Shown here: positions 8,396 to 16,242 of the stretch, piece by piece
Layout of the letters: every line of letters starts with the position of its first letter
Position numbering within the stretch: position 1 is the first letter of the stretch
Source: Exobacillus caeni
GTDB lineage: Bacteria > Bacillota > Bacilli > Bacillales > Guptibacillaceae
Length of the DNA stretch: 64,000 nucleotides
Assembly: GCF_005747095.1 (NCBI RefSeq)
Contig: NZ_SWLG01000001.1
Span: 1-64,000, forward strand
Reading direction: 5' to 3'
Notes under the pieces: generated by a model
Database searches by the model: none
The model's input: the letters and a program-made list of their open reading frames with translations, nothing else
What the model was told of the DNA's origin: nothing
Translations under genes and position numbers: made by a program

Positions 8396-8785
8396 CAAGT
8401 AAAATTTCGTATTAAAGTTATTTCCAGTGTTTTTGGTTTTTATACATAAATTCTTTTAGAAGGTATGAAACAGTCATCACCAAAGAAAGTGATAGAGCGT
8501 TTCTGCTGCTACTAAACAGAGGGGGGATATCTGATTCAGGATGCTTGCTTTCCGCAGGACGGGCGTAGAGCATATTCGTCGTAAAGCATCCGGGAACTGG
8601 ATTTCTTTCAATTGAGGTCACCAGTTCCGTTATTTGTGACAAAAGGTCATTTTTAAAAAATTAAAGGACACCTTTATGCTAGCACTAAGATGACCTCATT
8701 TTTTCCAAAAGCAGTGTTTTTTCACAAATAGAGGATTCAATGACCTATAAATCTAAATTCCGGACTTTCAGGCATGTGTATCATT
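8396..8785. other. Gap without a supported gene
   Basis: The stretch between hbs and the fbpA terminator has an 8-bp inverted repeat GGAACTGG / CCAGTTCC (8593-8628) and a longer-range pair GAGGTCA / TGACCTC (8614-8698), the latter followed by TTTTTT. These could belong to an untranslated RNA, but the loops are long. The 74-codon open frame on the minus strand has no ribosome binding site and was not accepted. Confidence 0.4.
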
Positions 8786-8789
8786 TTTT

Positions 8790-8869
8790 TTATAAAAAAG
8801 GAGGCTTACTCAATTTTCATTGTTCCTCTTCCAAACTGCGGCTGGAGAAGAGAATGTTGAGTAGGCCTC
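8790..8869 (-). terminator. Long structured terminator after fbpA (hairpin A)
   Basis: On the minus strand the RNA forms an outer stem GAGGC-TACTCAA / TTGAGTA-GCCTC, a middle CATT/AATG pair and an inner hairpin CTCTT-TCCA / TGGA-AAGAG, then TTTTTT. It is about 68 nt long, much larger than ordinary terminators here. It resembles hairpin B at 20835-20914 in order and sequence of parts. Confidence 0.75.
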
Positions 8870-8872
8870 TTT

Positions 8873-9031
8873 CTAATAATTTGACAGCTGTTGATACTCT
8901 TTTTCGAGATCGGTTAATGTACACTCATAAAGGTGGCTATCCGACTTTTTATAGACGCCTGCAGCGATCAGATGGTTAATATAAAATCGCCTTTTTTTCT
9001 CAAGCGCCTGCCTTAGTTGACCGGGTTGCAT
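8873..9031 (-). CDS. fbpA: FbpA family small protein (Fur-regulated basic protein A)
   Basis: This 52-residue reading frame has a very strong ribosome binding site (GAGGAGGTGAG) before ATG 9031. The peptide carries LEKKRRFYINHLIAAGVY followed by LYECTLTDLEKEY, the pattern of the FbpA family: a basic helix, then a short turn with LYE-T-L-x-x-LE-x-EY. In B. subtilis FbpA acts with Fur-controlled RNA in iron sparing, although its exact task is unclear. I see no obvious Fur box in the 230-nt upstream gap, so iron regulation is inferred from the family. The gene ends 4 nt before hairpin A. Confidence 0.8.
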   Translation of the reverse strand: MQPGQLRQALEKKRRFYINHLIAAGVYKKSDSHLYECTLTDLEKEYQQLSNY

Positions 9032-9264
9032 GAACTCACCTCCTCAGGAAAGTTAAGTTAATTTCCATTTTACCCAGCTAATGTATGATTTATATCCACT
9101 GATTCTAGAAAGTTATAGAGATTTTTTGAACCAAGTAGGAAAATTTTTGCTCAACAAGGAAATGGGCTTTGAACCGAGAATTTAATCTAAGAATACAAGG
9201 TTAAGGTATCCAGCTAATCATGCATTCCCTTTATGCATCCCAAAAAAACGGGAGGAGACATTTT

Positions 9265-9459
9265 ATGAAAAAGAATTGCCTGTTTTGCAAGAAGGAATTT
9301 GAAGTAAAGCCTGGCGACCCTCAGTATCGTAAATTGCTGGCTAACAAAGCCAAAAGTTATGTTTGTAAAAGGTGTAACCAATCTTTGCAAACCGAAGCAT
9401 CTGCTGCAACTGGTCTTCACCCGGATCAAATCGACGAACATGATAAATTCTTAAAGTAA
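9265..9459 (+). CDS. Small double-CxxC protein (YlaI/DUF2197-like)
   Basis: It is a 64-aa protein with two CxxC pairs, CLFC near residues 5-8 and CKRC near residues 36-39, which suggest a single zinc-binding knuckle. It is similar in layout to the YlaI/DUF2197 family of Bacillus, whose role is unknown. ATG 9265 is preceded by GGGAGGAGA; an upstream ATG at 9220 would include that site. It is followed 14 nt later by an acetyltransferase gene and may be cotranscribed with it. Confidence 0.7.
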   Translation: MKKNCLFCKKEFEVKPGDPQYRKLLANKAKSYVCKRCNQSLQTEASAATGLHPDQIDEHDKFLK

Positions 9460-9473
9460 CGGAGCTGAACAAA

Positions 9474-10271
9474 TTGGATACCTCATTGACAAAAGAAGAG
9501 ATACTATCACATATTGAAGCCCACCACTGGGACCATGAAGCAGAGCTTATCCCTCCATATATTGATTTTGTAAACAATGAAAAAGTGATTATGATTAAAA
9601 ATCCTTATTCTTCAAGCATTAATGCTAATAAAGTGGTAAAGTTCGATGCGGAACAAAGAACAGATCAAGAGATTGACCATGTTCTTGCTTTCTTTGGAGA
9701 ATCGCCTTTCTCATGGTGGGTGGGTCCTTCTTCAAAACCAGCTGATCTTGTTGAAAGACTGGAAAAGAAAGGATTTAAAATGATAGACCGCTATATCGGG
9801 TTAGCTTATCCGATAGATCGATGGATAGAAAAGCATCGAGATTCTCCCTTTGAATTTAAAGAAGCGCTGAGTGAAAAAGATGTTCAACATCATGTAAACG
9901 TTAGTGCAGAGGTCTGGGGATATGACAGTGCTTCAGCTAAGACGGCATTTGAACAAAGATGTGAGTACATAGAGGCTCCATTCCGGAGAGGAGGGTTCAT
10001 GGTCGCCCTTGATAATGGCAAAGGTATCGCCCACTCAAATTATCGATATAGTGAAGATGGAACCGTATTATACCTGAATGGTTCAGCTGTGCTGCCCTCG
10101 TATCGAAACAAAGGGATTTACTCACAGCTGGTCTTTCAAAGGCTGAACGAAGCGAAAGTAAGAGGGTGTAAGCTAGTGACCTGCCAGGCGAGAGAAGGCA
10201 CATCAGAACCTATCTTGCGTAAGATCGGTTTTAATGAGTACGGCGTTTATATTCAAATGGCACGGGTATAA
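9474..10271 (+). CDS. GNAT family N-acetyltransferase
   Basis: It is a 265-aa protein whose C-terminal half is a GNAT domain: LYLNGSAVLPSYRNKGIYSQL holds the acetyl-CoA pyrophosphate loop (R-N-K-G-I) near residue 215, and the domain ends REGTSEPILRKIGF. The N-terminal half (to about 120) looks like a second, degenerate GNAT-like lobe, as in many Bacillus two-lobed acetyltransferases. The substrate is unknown. It starts with TTG 9474 after ACGGAG. It lies 14 nt behind the CxxC protein gene and ends before a terminator. Confidence 0.8.
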   Translation: MDTSLTKEEILSHIEAHHWDHEAELIPPYIDFVNNEKVIMIKNPYSSSINANKVVKFDAEQRTDQEIDHVLAFFGESPFSWWVGPSSKPADLVERLEKKGFKMIDRYIGLAYPIDRWIEKHRDSPFEFKEALSEKDVQHHVNVSAEVWGYDSASAKTAFEQRCEYIEAPFRRGGFMVALDNGKGIAHSNYRYSEDGTVLYLNGSAVLPSYRNKGIYSQLVFQRLNEAKVRGCKLVTCQAREGTSEPILRKIGFNEYGVYIQMARV

Positions 10272-10291
10272 AGTGATACAAGAATAAGTTC

Positions 10292-10326
10292 AAAAGATCT
10301 TCATAGAATGGTGAGGGTCTTTTTTA
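10292..10326 (+). terminator. Terminator after the acetyltransferase
   Basis: AAAAGATCTTCA and TGAGGGTCTTTT form an imperfect stem followed by TTTTTT. Confidence 0.65.
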
Positions 10327-10363
10327 TATGCCAACACTAAATATTTTTAGAAAAACTCATGTG

Positions 10364-10391
10364 TTGACATATATGCCAGAACCTATATAAT
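10364..10391 (+). promoter_or_regulatory. SigA-type promoter of the sulfur-carrier operon
   Basis: TTGACA (10364-10369) and TATAAT (10386-10391) are both exact consensus with a 16-bp spacer. A strong unregulated promoter would be expected, so the downstream operator probably represses it. Confidence 0.85.
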
Positions 10392-10405
10392 AGAACTATA
10401 TTAAA

Positions 10406-10423
10406 AATACCTAATGGGGTATT
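10406..10423. promoter_or_regulatory. CstR/CsoR-type operator, copy 1
   Basis: AATACCTAATGGGGTATT is an inverted repeat ATACC-n6-GGTAT starting about 15 nt after the -10 box. The same arrangement occurs at 18865-18882 before the other sulfur-carrier gene. This fits operators of persulfide-sensing CsoR-family repressors (CstR). A weaker ATACC-n7-GTAT half-match follows at 10441-10457. The regulator gene is not in the window. Confidence 0.65.
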
Positions 10424-10481
10424 TATTTTTATGTATAGCAATACCCTGTTATGTATAAGAAGATGAAGGGAGAGGTACTAG

Positions 10482-10802
10482 ATGAGTGAAAAAAGAGTGG
10501 AAGATATCAATCCAGAAACAGTAGAGAAGCGTCTTCAGGATAACGAACAATTCCAGCTGATCGATGTCAGAGAAACAAATGAGTATGAAGAAGGGCATAT
10601 CCCTGGAATAAAGCTGATTCCGTTGAGTGATTTTGAAAACCGTTATCAAGAAATCGATCCGGCAAAGGAAGTTGTGATGGTATGCCGCAGTGGCGGAAGA
10701 AGCGGTAAAGCCAGCGATTTTCTTGCTGCTAACGGCTATGAAAACGTAAAAAATATGGTCGGTGGCATGCTTGCATGGAACGGAGAAGTTGAAAGAGGAT
10801 AA
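10482..10802 (+). CDS. Single-domain rhodanese
   Basis: It is a 106-aa cytoplasmic sulfurtransferase that carries persulfide on its active-site cysteine, C79 or so, in the loop CRSGGRS. The family signatures DVRETNEYEEGHI and GGMLAWNGEV are intact. It starts at ATG 10482 behind GGGAGAGG and is the first gene of a five-gene operon with a DsrE-like protein, TusA, a second rhodanese and a methyltransferase. The combination points to relay of sulfane sulfur between protein cysteines, under control of the operator just upstream. Confidence 0.92.
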   Translation: MSEKRVEDINPETVEKRLQDNEQFQLIDVRETNEYEEGHIPGIKLIPLSDFENRYQEIDPAKEVVMVCRSGGRSGKASDFLAANGYENVKNMVGGMLAWNGEVERG

Positions 10803-10845
10803 TCAGTTTGATTTAAAATTATAAATTTAAACGGAGGTTTTTAAC

Positions 10846-11241
10846 ATGGCAAAAAAAGTAGCGATTATCGCAGCGAACGGCGGATTGTTTGATGCGTATA
10901 AAGTGTTTAATATAGCAACTGCAGCTGCAGCGACTGATGCAGAGGTAGGGATTTTCTTCACGTTTGAAGGCTTAAACTTAATTCATAAAGAAGGACATAA
11001 ACAACTTCCTATGCCAGAAGGGAAAGAGCACTTTGGTGAAGGGTTTAAAAAAGCGAATGTGCCGGCTATCCCAGAACTGGTTGAGATGGCAAAAGAAATG
11101 GGAGTAAAGATAATTGCCTGCCAGATGACAATGGATGTTATGAGTCTTGAAAAAGAAGACTTTATTGATGGAATAGATGTTGGCGGAGCTGCAACTTTCC
11201 TTGACTTTGCTTATGATGCCGATGTATCACTTACTTTTTAA
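10846..11241 (+). CDS. DsrE/DsrF-like sulfur-relay protein
   Basis: It is a 131-aa DsrE-family protein. It begins KKVAIIAANGGLFDAYKVF, typical of the DsrE2-like group, and has one conserved cysteine in IIACQMTMDVM near residue 89, the expected site of persulfide loading. Relatives accept or pass sulfane sulfur with rhodanese and TusA, which are the neighbouring genes on both sides here. The ribosome binding site is CGGAGG, 9 nt before ATG. It may be a peripheral or membrane-associated protein; no signal peptide is seen. Confidence 0.88.
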   Translation: MAKKVAIIAANGGLFDAYKVFNIATAAAATDAEVGIFFTFEGLNLIHKEGHKQLPMPEGKEHFGEGFKKANVPAIPELVEMAKEMGVKIIACQMTMDVMSLEKEDFIDGIDVGGAATFLDFAYDADVSLTF

Positions 11242-11270
11242 TCAGCCAGAATAAAGGAGGACAACAAGAG

Positions 11271-11498
11271 ATGAACGCAGATAAATTGTTAGACGCTAAA
11301 GGGCTTGCATGCCCAATGCCGATTGTTAAAACAAAAAAAGCGATCGATGAGCTTGAGCCCGGGCAAATTCTAGAGGTCCAGGCAACAGATAAGGGTGCGA
11401 AAAGTGATTTGTCAGCATGGGCGAATTCCTCCGGCCATGAATTGGTAGATCACCAGGAAGAAGATGGAGTATATAAATTTTTTATTAAAAAAGGATAA
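11271..11498 (+). CDS. TusA-like sulfur carrier protein
   Basis: It is a 75-aa protein of the TusA/SirA family. The signature LDAKGLACPMPIVKTKKAI contains the CPxP motif whose cysteine (C15) carries the persulfide. The C-terminal part (ELVDHQEEDGVYKFFIKK) completes the fold. The ribosome binding site is AAGGAGG. It is the third gene of the operon and is the likely partner of the rhodaneses and the DsrE-like protein. Only 15% smaller than the TusA domain of the fusion protein at 18903-20828. Confidence 0.92.
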   Translation: MNADKLLDAKGLACPMPIVKTKKAIDELEPGQILEVQATDKGAKSDLSAWANSSGHELVDHQEEDGVYKFFIKKG

Positions 11499-11563
11499 CA
11501 GAGAAGGGCACTTGATATGGTGCCCTCTTCTTTACCATAGACCATGAAAGCAGGTGTAACGTT

Positions 11564-11941
11564 ATGGATTTGTTTACAGGAATAATACTTGGTGTTCTTG
11601 TGTTGTTTATTGTTTTGCGTATGATGCCTGCTAAGGGCGTAAAGAATATTAGGGCTAATGAACTGAATAATAAAATGAACCAGGAAAAGGTCACGGTTAT
11701 CGATGTCAGAGAACCGAATGAATACAAAAGCGGCCATATTCCCAATGCTGTGAACGTTCCGTTGTCTAAGCTGAAAAACCAGATGAACAAAGTTCCTAAG
11801 GACAAGCCTGTACATCTTATTTGCAGAAGCGGCGGAAGAAGTATGCAGGCTGCAAGGGTACTAAAACAGAACGGATATGATAACCTTATTAATGTACAGG
11901 GCGGTATGACTGCCTGGAACGGAAAAGTTACGAAACGATAA
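11564..11941 (+). CDS. Membrane-anchored rhodanese
   Basis: It is a 125-aa rhodanese with an N-terminal transmembrane anchor (about residues 3-20, GIILGVLVLFIVLRMM) and a rhodanese domain from residue 28. The active-site loop is again CRSGGRS near residue 90, and the terminal GGMTAWNGKV is present. The topology suggests that the catalytic domain faces the cytoplasm, close to the membrane. It is the fourth gene of the sulfur operon; the ribosome binding site is GCAGGTG. Confidence 0.9.
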   Translation: MDLFTGIILGVLVLFIVLRMMPAKGVKNIRANELNNKMNQEKVTVIDVREPNEYKSGHIPNAVNVPLSKLKNQMNKVPKDKPVHLICRSGGRSMQAARVLKQNGYDNLINVQGGMTAWNGKVTKR

Positions 11942-11958
11942 AATGAGGAGGAATTCTT

Positions 11959-12534
11959 TTGGCTGGACATCGATTTAACCCCGAAAAGGCGGAAAAACTG
12001 CACTCCCCAGAAAGAACAAAGCTGCTGCCACCTGACCAGATTTTGAGTATGTTAGAGCTTGGACCATCCGACCATGTTGCAGACCTGGGAGCTGGAAGCG
12101 GCTTTTTTACCCTTCCGATTGCAAAACAGGTAACGACAGTTTATGCAGTGGATATTGAACCTAAGATGCTTGATGTGCTAAAAGGCCGTGCGGAAGAAGC
12201 TGAAGTGGATAATGTTGAATTCGTTATAAGCGATCTGGAGAATGTCCAATTGGATGACAATTCGGTTGATAAGGCGATCAATGCCTTTGTTGCCCATGAA
12301 ATTCCTGATTTGCCTAAAGCGCTTAATGAGCTGAAAAGAATCCTAAAGCCTACTGGCCAGGCACTTTTGTTGGATTGGGCACCTGTTGAACATCCCGAGG
12401 CTGGACCTCCTGCACATGAGCGGATCCCGGTTGAGAAACTGCAAAACATTGTTGAAGAAAACGGTTTTCAGACAGAGGAACGTTCTATAAACCCCAATTA
12501 TTATATTCTGGTTCTTAAACCGATAAACAGCTGA
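11959..12534 (+). CDS. Class I SAM-dependent methyltransferase
   Basis: It is a 191-aa methyltransferase. The SAM-binding motif I is VADLGAGSGFFTLP near residue 40; the acidic end of the next strand is VDIEPKML and motif IV is near AFVAHEI. The substrate is not identifiable, but its place as last gene of the operon suggests work on a sulfur compound or on a sulfur-carrier protein. It starts with TTG at 11959, 8 nt after GAGGAGG. The stop codon lies inside the stem of the operon terminator. Confidence 0.85.
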   Translation: MAGHRFNPEKAEKLHSPERTKLLPPDQILSMLELGPSDHVADLGAGSGFFTLPIAKQVTTVYAVDIEPKMLDVLKGRAEEAEVDNVEFVISDLENVQLDDNSVDKAINAFVAHEIPDLPKALNELKRILKPTGQALLLDWAPVEHPEAGPPAHERIPVEKLQNIVEENGFQTEERSINPNYYILVLKPINS

Positions 12535-12560
12535 TCCTTGTTACAGGATTGGCTTTTTTT
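12530..12560 (+). terminator. Terminator of the sulfur-carrier operon
   Basis: GCTGATCCT / AGGATTGGC with a short loop and TTTTTTT. The stem overlaps the stop codon of the methyltransferase gene. Confidence 0.85.
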
Positions 12561-12684
12561 ATTTTCATGCGCCCAACTTTAACCTTGTTAGACCGAAAAC
12601 AAAAAGGAAGGAGTTTAAATATTTCGAGTAGGCAAAAAAGTTTGAACATGTTAAGGTATTAAACAAAAAGGTGGAGAAATCGCG

Positions 12685-13179
12685 ATGAGGACGAAGCAAG
12701 CAGAACTATTAGAAATACTAGAAAAGAACGGCAGGATGGACATAAAGACGATTGCTAAAATGATAGATATGAATGAAAAAGAGGCACAGGAAGTGATTGA
12801 AAAGCTGGAAAAGGAAAAGGTGATCAAAGGCTACTCAGCGATCGTTGATTGGGCAAAGGTAACGGAAGACAGAGGGGTAACCGCTATGATCGATGTGAAA
12901 GTCACTCCAAAACGAGGGGTTGGCTTTGATAATGTTGCGGAGAGAATTTATCGTTTTCCTGAGGTTAAAACGGTTTACTTAATGTCTGGTACCTATGACT
13001 TATCGATATTGATCGAGGGAAAAACGATGTCTGAAGTAGGCACTTTTGTCTCTGAAAAACTTTCCACGATTGACTCTGTGCTCTCTACAACAACTCACTT
13101 TATCTTAAAGAAATACAAACATGATGGTGTGATTTTTGATGGGAAAGATGATGACAAAAGGGTAGTGATTTCACCTTGA
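12685..13179 (+). CDS. alaR: Lrp/AsnC family regulator AlaR
   Basis: It is a 164-aa transcriptional regulator with an N-terminal winged helix-turn-helix (about residues 5-55) and a RAM ligand-binding domain starting near residue 65 (VTAMIDVKVTP, then MSGTYDLSILIEG). It matches B. subtilis YugG/AlaR, which controls alanine biosynthesis. The gene overlaps the aminotransferase gene by 4 nt, as in B. subtilis, and probably regulates that operon. Ribosome binding site GGTGGAG. Confidence 0.9.
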   Translation: MRTKQAELLEILEKNGRMDIKTIAKMIDMNEKEAQEVIEKLEKEKVIKGYSAIVDWAKVTEDRGVTAMIDVKVTPKRGVGFDNVAERIYRFPEVKTVYLMSGTYDLSILIEGKTMSEVGTFVSEKLSTIDSVLSTTTHFILKKYKHDGVIFDGKDDDKRVVISP

Positions 13180-14348
13180 GCAGACTAGAACGTAAAACGT
13201 ATTTATCAGAAAAAGTTGAACAGCTGGAGCCTTCGGGTATAAGGCGCTTTTTTGATTTAGCTTCTTCCATGGAAAATGTTATTTCCCTCGGTGTCGGGGA
13301 ACCTGATTTTGTCACTCCGTGGAGCTTTATTGAAGCGAGTTACCATTCACTTGAACAGGGATATACTGCATACACCGCCAATGCTGGAATGATAGAGCTG
13401 CGTCATTCGATCAGCCAGTATCTGGAAGAAAGCTATAATGTAACTTATGACCCGGAAAATGAGATCATAGTGACGGTTGGCGCCAGTCAGGCGATCGACC
13501 TGGCCCTTAGGGCAATCGTCAATCCAGGTGAAGAAGTTATTGTTGTAGATCCGAGTTTTGTTTCTTACGCACCAGCGGTTTCTTTAAACGGGGGTGTTCC
13601 AATAAAGATCCAAACGACTGCCGAGTTTGATTTCAAGCTGCAGCCAGAACAAATTGAACAAGCGATTACCCCCAGGACAAAGGCTATCATCCTTTGCTCC
13701 CCTAACAATCCTACAGGGACGGTTTTGGAAGGAGAGGAATTAAATCAGATCGCAAGTGTTATAGAGAAACATGACTTAATCGTTTTATCAGATGAAATCT
13801 ATGCTGAGCTTACATATGAGGAGGAGTATACATCCTTTGCTTCCGTCGAGAAGATGGAGGAAAGAACCATTCTGATTTCTGGTTTTTCAAAAGCTTTTGC
13901 AATGACAGGCTGGCGTTTGGGATTCGCTGCAGGTCCACCTGGAATTATGGAAGCAATGCTTAAAATCCATCAGTATACAATGATGTGTGCACCGACGATG
14001 GCACAGTTTGCTGCTTTGGAAGCATTAAAAAACGGAAAAAAGAATGTAAACGACATGAAAAAAAGCTATGAACAGCGGCGGAATTATGTTGTGAACGCAC
14101 TGAATGAAATGGGGCTTACCTGTTCCTTGCCGGGAGGGGCGTTTTATGTATTTCCATCAATAAAAAGAACTGGTTTATCTTCCGGAGCGTTTGCAGAACA
14201 GTTATTACAGCAAGAGCGGGTCGCAGTGGTTCCTGGCGATGTTTTTGGGGAGAGTGGAGAAGGCCATATTCGCTGCTCATATGCTACTTCCATTAAACAG
14301 CTTGAAGAGGCCATGTTGCGTATCAACCGTTTTGTCGAAAGTATTTAA
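13176..14348 (+). CDS. alaT: Alanine aminotransferase AlaT (YugH type)
   Basis: It is a 390-aa class I/II PLP-dependent aminotransferase. The PLP-binding lysine lies in SGFSKAFAMTGWRLGF (near residue 235), the phosphate-binding region is in VGASQAID and the SPNNPTG motif is intact. It strongly resembles B. subtilis YugH/AlaT, the pyruvate-glutamate aminotransferase that makes alanine. The TTG start at 13176 overlaps the alaR stop, so the two should be translationally coupled. Confidence 0.9.
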   Translation: MSRLERKTYLSEKVEQLEPSGIRRFFDLASSMENVISLGVGEPDFVTPWSFIEASYHSLEQGYTAYTANAGMIELRHSISQYLEESYNVTYDPENEIIVTVGASQAIDLALRAIVNPGEEVIVVDPSFVSYAPAVSLNGGVPIKIQTTAEFDFKLQPEQIEQAITPRTKAIILCSPNNPTGTVLEGEELNQIASVIEKHDLIVLSDEIYAELTYEEEYTSFASVEKMEERTILISGFSKAFAMTGWRLGFAAGPPGIMEAMLKIHQYTMMCAPTMAQFAALEALKNGKKNVNDMKKSYEQRRNYVVNALNEMGLTCSLPGGAFYVFPSIKRTGLSSGAFAEQLLQQERVAVVPGDVFGESGEGHIRCSYATSIKQLEEAMLRINRFVESI

Positions 14349-14401
14349 GAATAGTATATAAATGTTAAAGTTGTTGATATTTTAACTAAAGGATGAATGA
14401 G

Positions 14402-14941
14402 ATGATCGAGTTAAAATCTTTTACACGGAGTGATTACCCGAAATTGATAGACTGGGTCAATGAAGAGTCACCCAGGTTCATGTTGCAATGGGGAGGAGGG
14501 GCATTTGACTTTCCTCTTGATGAAAAACAGTTGGATGATTATATGAAGCCAGCTGAAACCGAAAATCCTGGAAGAATGATATTTAAAGCATATGATACTG
14601 ACCGTGATGAAACAGTTGGCCATATAGAATTAAATCATATTGATAGAAAAAACCAATCGGCGGTTATTTCCAGGGTCCTGGTAGGACAGAGCCGGTCTAG
14701 AAATAAAGGGATAGGCTCCGCCATGATTTCTGAAATAGTAAAGATCGGCTTTGAAGAGTTGCAGCTGCATCGAATCGAACTTAGAGTTTATGACTTTAAC
14801 GAAAGAGCGATCGCGTGTTATGAGAAGGCAGGCTTTAAAAAGGAAGGCTTGCTTAGTGAATCAAAAAGATTCAAAGATGAATACTGGAACACATATGTGA
14901 TGGCCATTCTCCGTTCTGAATGGGTATCAAGCAAGCAGTAG
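14402..14941 (+). CDS. GNAT acetyltransferase (RimJ/RimL-like)
   Basis: It is a 179-aa acetyltransferase. The acyl-CoA binding motif is VGQSRSRNKGIGSAM, preceded by the strand SAVISRVLV and followed by LHRIELRVYDFNERAIACYEKAGF, typical of the RimJ/RimL-like branch. ATG 14402 is 9 nt after AAAGG; ATG 14393 would have no spacing. Substrate unknown. It is followed 15 nt later by another GNAT gene, and the pair may form a small operon with the NIPSNAP-Nudix gene. Confidence 0.85.
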   Translation: MIELKSFTRSDYPKLIDWVNEESPRFMLQWGGGAFDFPLDEKQLDDYMKPAETENPGRMIFKAYDTDRDETVGHIELNHIDRKNQSAVISRVLVGQSRSRNKGIGSAMISEIVKIGFEELQLHRIELRVYDFNERAIACYEKAGFKKEGLLSESKRFKDEYWNTYVMAILRSEWVSSKQ

Positions 14942-14956
14942 GGAGGGGGGCAGCCT

Positions 14957-15430
14957 TTGCTGACTTATGAAACAATTAAGCTACCGCAGGATAATGAGGT
15001 AATTACCAGGTTTAGAAAGGATTCGTTTATCGTAAGCTTTGGAAATGCCGATGATCTAAAAATAGAAGAGTATATCCGCTGGGTAGAACAAAAAGCATCT
15101 GAATATCCTGATGGCTTTGTGTTAGTTAAAAAAAATGGCGAAACGGTCGGGCAGCTGGAGTTACAGGCGATCGAATACGAGGAAAAACGAATAGGTTATG
15201 TGAACTTATTTTACCTGAAACCAGAATACAGGGGGGCAGGTTTTGGTAGCTATTTGATGGAATATGCCAGAAGGTTCTTTCAAAGGGAGGGTGTTTCCGA
15301 GTTTCACCTTCGGGTTTCATCTACCAATGAACAGGCGGTACGGTATTATCAAAAACATGGAATGAAACAAATAAAGCAAGAATTTAATGGCAAAGTGATA
15401 CGAATGGAAGGCACCGTATCTCCCAGATAA
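14957..15430 (+). CDS. GNAT family N-acetyltransferase
   Basis: It is a 157-aa acetyltransferase with the motif NLFYLKPEYRGAGFGSYLME (residues about 87-106), which holds the R-G-A-G-F-G pyrophosphate loop, and ends with the typical NEQAVRYYQKHGM. Its start is TTG 14957 after a long GGAGGGGGG run. No substrate can be assigned. It is probably cotranscribed with its neighbours. Confidence 0.82.
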   Translation: MLTYETIKLPQDNEVITRFRKDSFIVSFGNADDLKIEEYIRWVEQKASEYPDGFVLVKKNGETVGQLELQAIEYEEKRIGYVNLFYLKPEYRGAGFGSYLMEYARRFFQREGVSEFHLRVSSTNEQAVRYYQKHGMKQIKQEFNGKVIRMEGTVSPR

Positions 15431-15441
15431 GGAGCGCCACA

Positions 15442-16200
15442 GTGATATATAGAAAGAAAACATACAAAATCAAGCCGGAAAAGCTTGAAACCTTTAATGG
15501 TTTTTTTCATGAATACTTGCTGCCTAACCAGTTGAAAAACGGTTCACGGTTAATCGGCCGCTGGGTAAATGAAAATCAAGATGAGATAACAGCGATATGG
15601 CAGTATGAAAGCTACGAAGCTTATAAAAAAATCGAAGAAAAAGTAAGACAAGATCCGATGAATGAGAAAGCCCAAAAGAGAAGAAAAGAAATTGGCGACC
15701 TGTACCTTGAGAGTAAACAGGATTTTCTGACAGAAACAGGAGAATACCGTGTGCCGAAGCATATCGTCACCGCTTTTGCATACATAACGAATGAAAAGGG
15801 GGAGACCCTTCTTGTGAAAACATTCTGGCGAGACGACACGTATGAGCTTCCAGGAGGCCAAGTGGAGGAAGGAGAGCCCCTTGATGTAGCTGTTGCACGG
15901 GAAGTAAAGGAAGAGACGGGGATAGAGGTGAAGATAGAGGGGGTTACAGGGGTATATTCTAACCTTTCAAGCCGCCTTGTCACCGTTGGATTTATCGGAA
16001 AAGCTGTAGGCGGAAAGGTTTGCACTTCTTCGGAGACAAAAGAAGTCATATTCATAAAGCTAAATGAGGAAAACATTGGTGACTATTTCACTCGCGAGCA
16101 TTTTAAAGTACGTACAGTGGATGCTATGAATTGCAGGAAGGCCATTCCCTATGAATCTTATAAGAAAAACCCTTATCAACTCGTGACAAGGACAGAATAG
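15442..16200 (+). CDS. NIPSNAP-Nudix fusion hydrolase
   Basis: It is a 252-aa two-domain protein. Residues 1-100 look like a NIPSNAP/dimeric alpha-beta barrel domain (MIYRKKTYKIKPEKLETFN, later AIWQYESYEAYKKIE). Residues about 107-240 form a Nudix hydrolase: GGQVEEGEPLDVAVAREVKE carries the G-x5-E-x7-RE-x-x-EE pattern, completed by ETGI. Nudix enzymes cleave nucleoside diphosphate-linked compounds; the specific substrate is unknown. The start is GTG 15442. The gene ends at a strong terminator shared with the convergent TerC gene. Confidence 0.82.
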   Translation: MIYRKKTYKIKPEKLETFNGFFHEYLLPNQLKNGSRLIGRWVNENQDEITAIWQYESYEAYKKIEEKVRQDPMNEKAQKRRKEIGDLYLESKQDFLTETGEYRVPKHIVTAFAYITNEKGETLLVKTFWRDDTYELPGGQVEEGEPLDVAVAREVKEETGIEVKIEGVTGVYSNLSSRLVTVGFIGKAVGGKVCTSSETKEVIFIKLNEENIGDYFTREHFKVRTVDAMNCRKAIPYESYKKNPYQLVTRTE

Positions 16201-16242
16201 AAAAAAGTGTGGTGGACTCGTTTTCCACCACACTTTTCTTTA
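16201..16242. terminator. Bidirectional terminator
   Basis: AAAAGTGTGGTGGA / TCCACCACACTTTT forms a perfect 14-bp stem with a 7-nt loop and T runs on both strands, between convergent Nudix and TerC genes. Confidence 0.92.

Noticed and set aside
8418-8642. 74-codon open frame on the minus strand
   Set aside because: Its TTG start has no ribosome binding site and the protein has no recognisable features.
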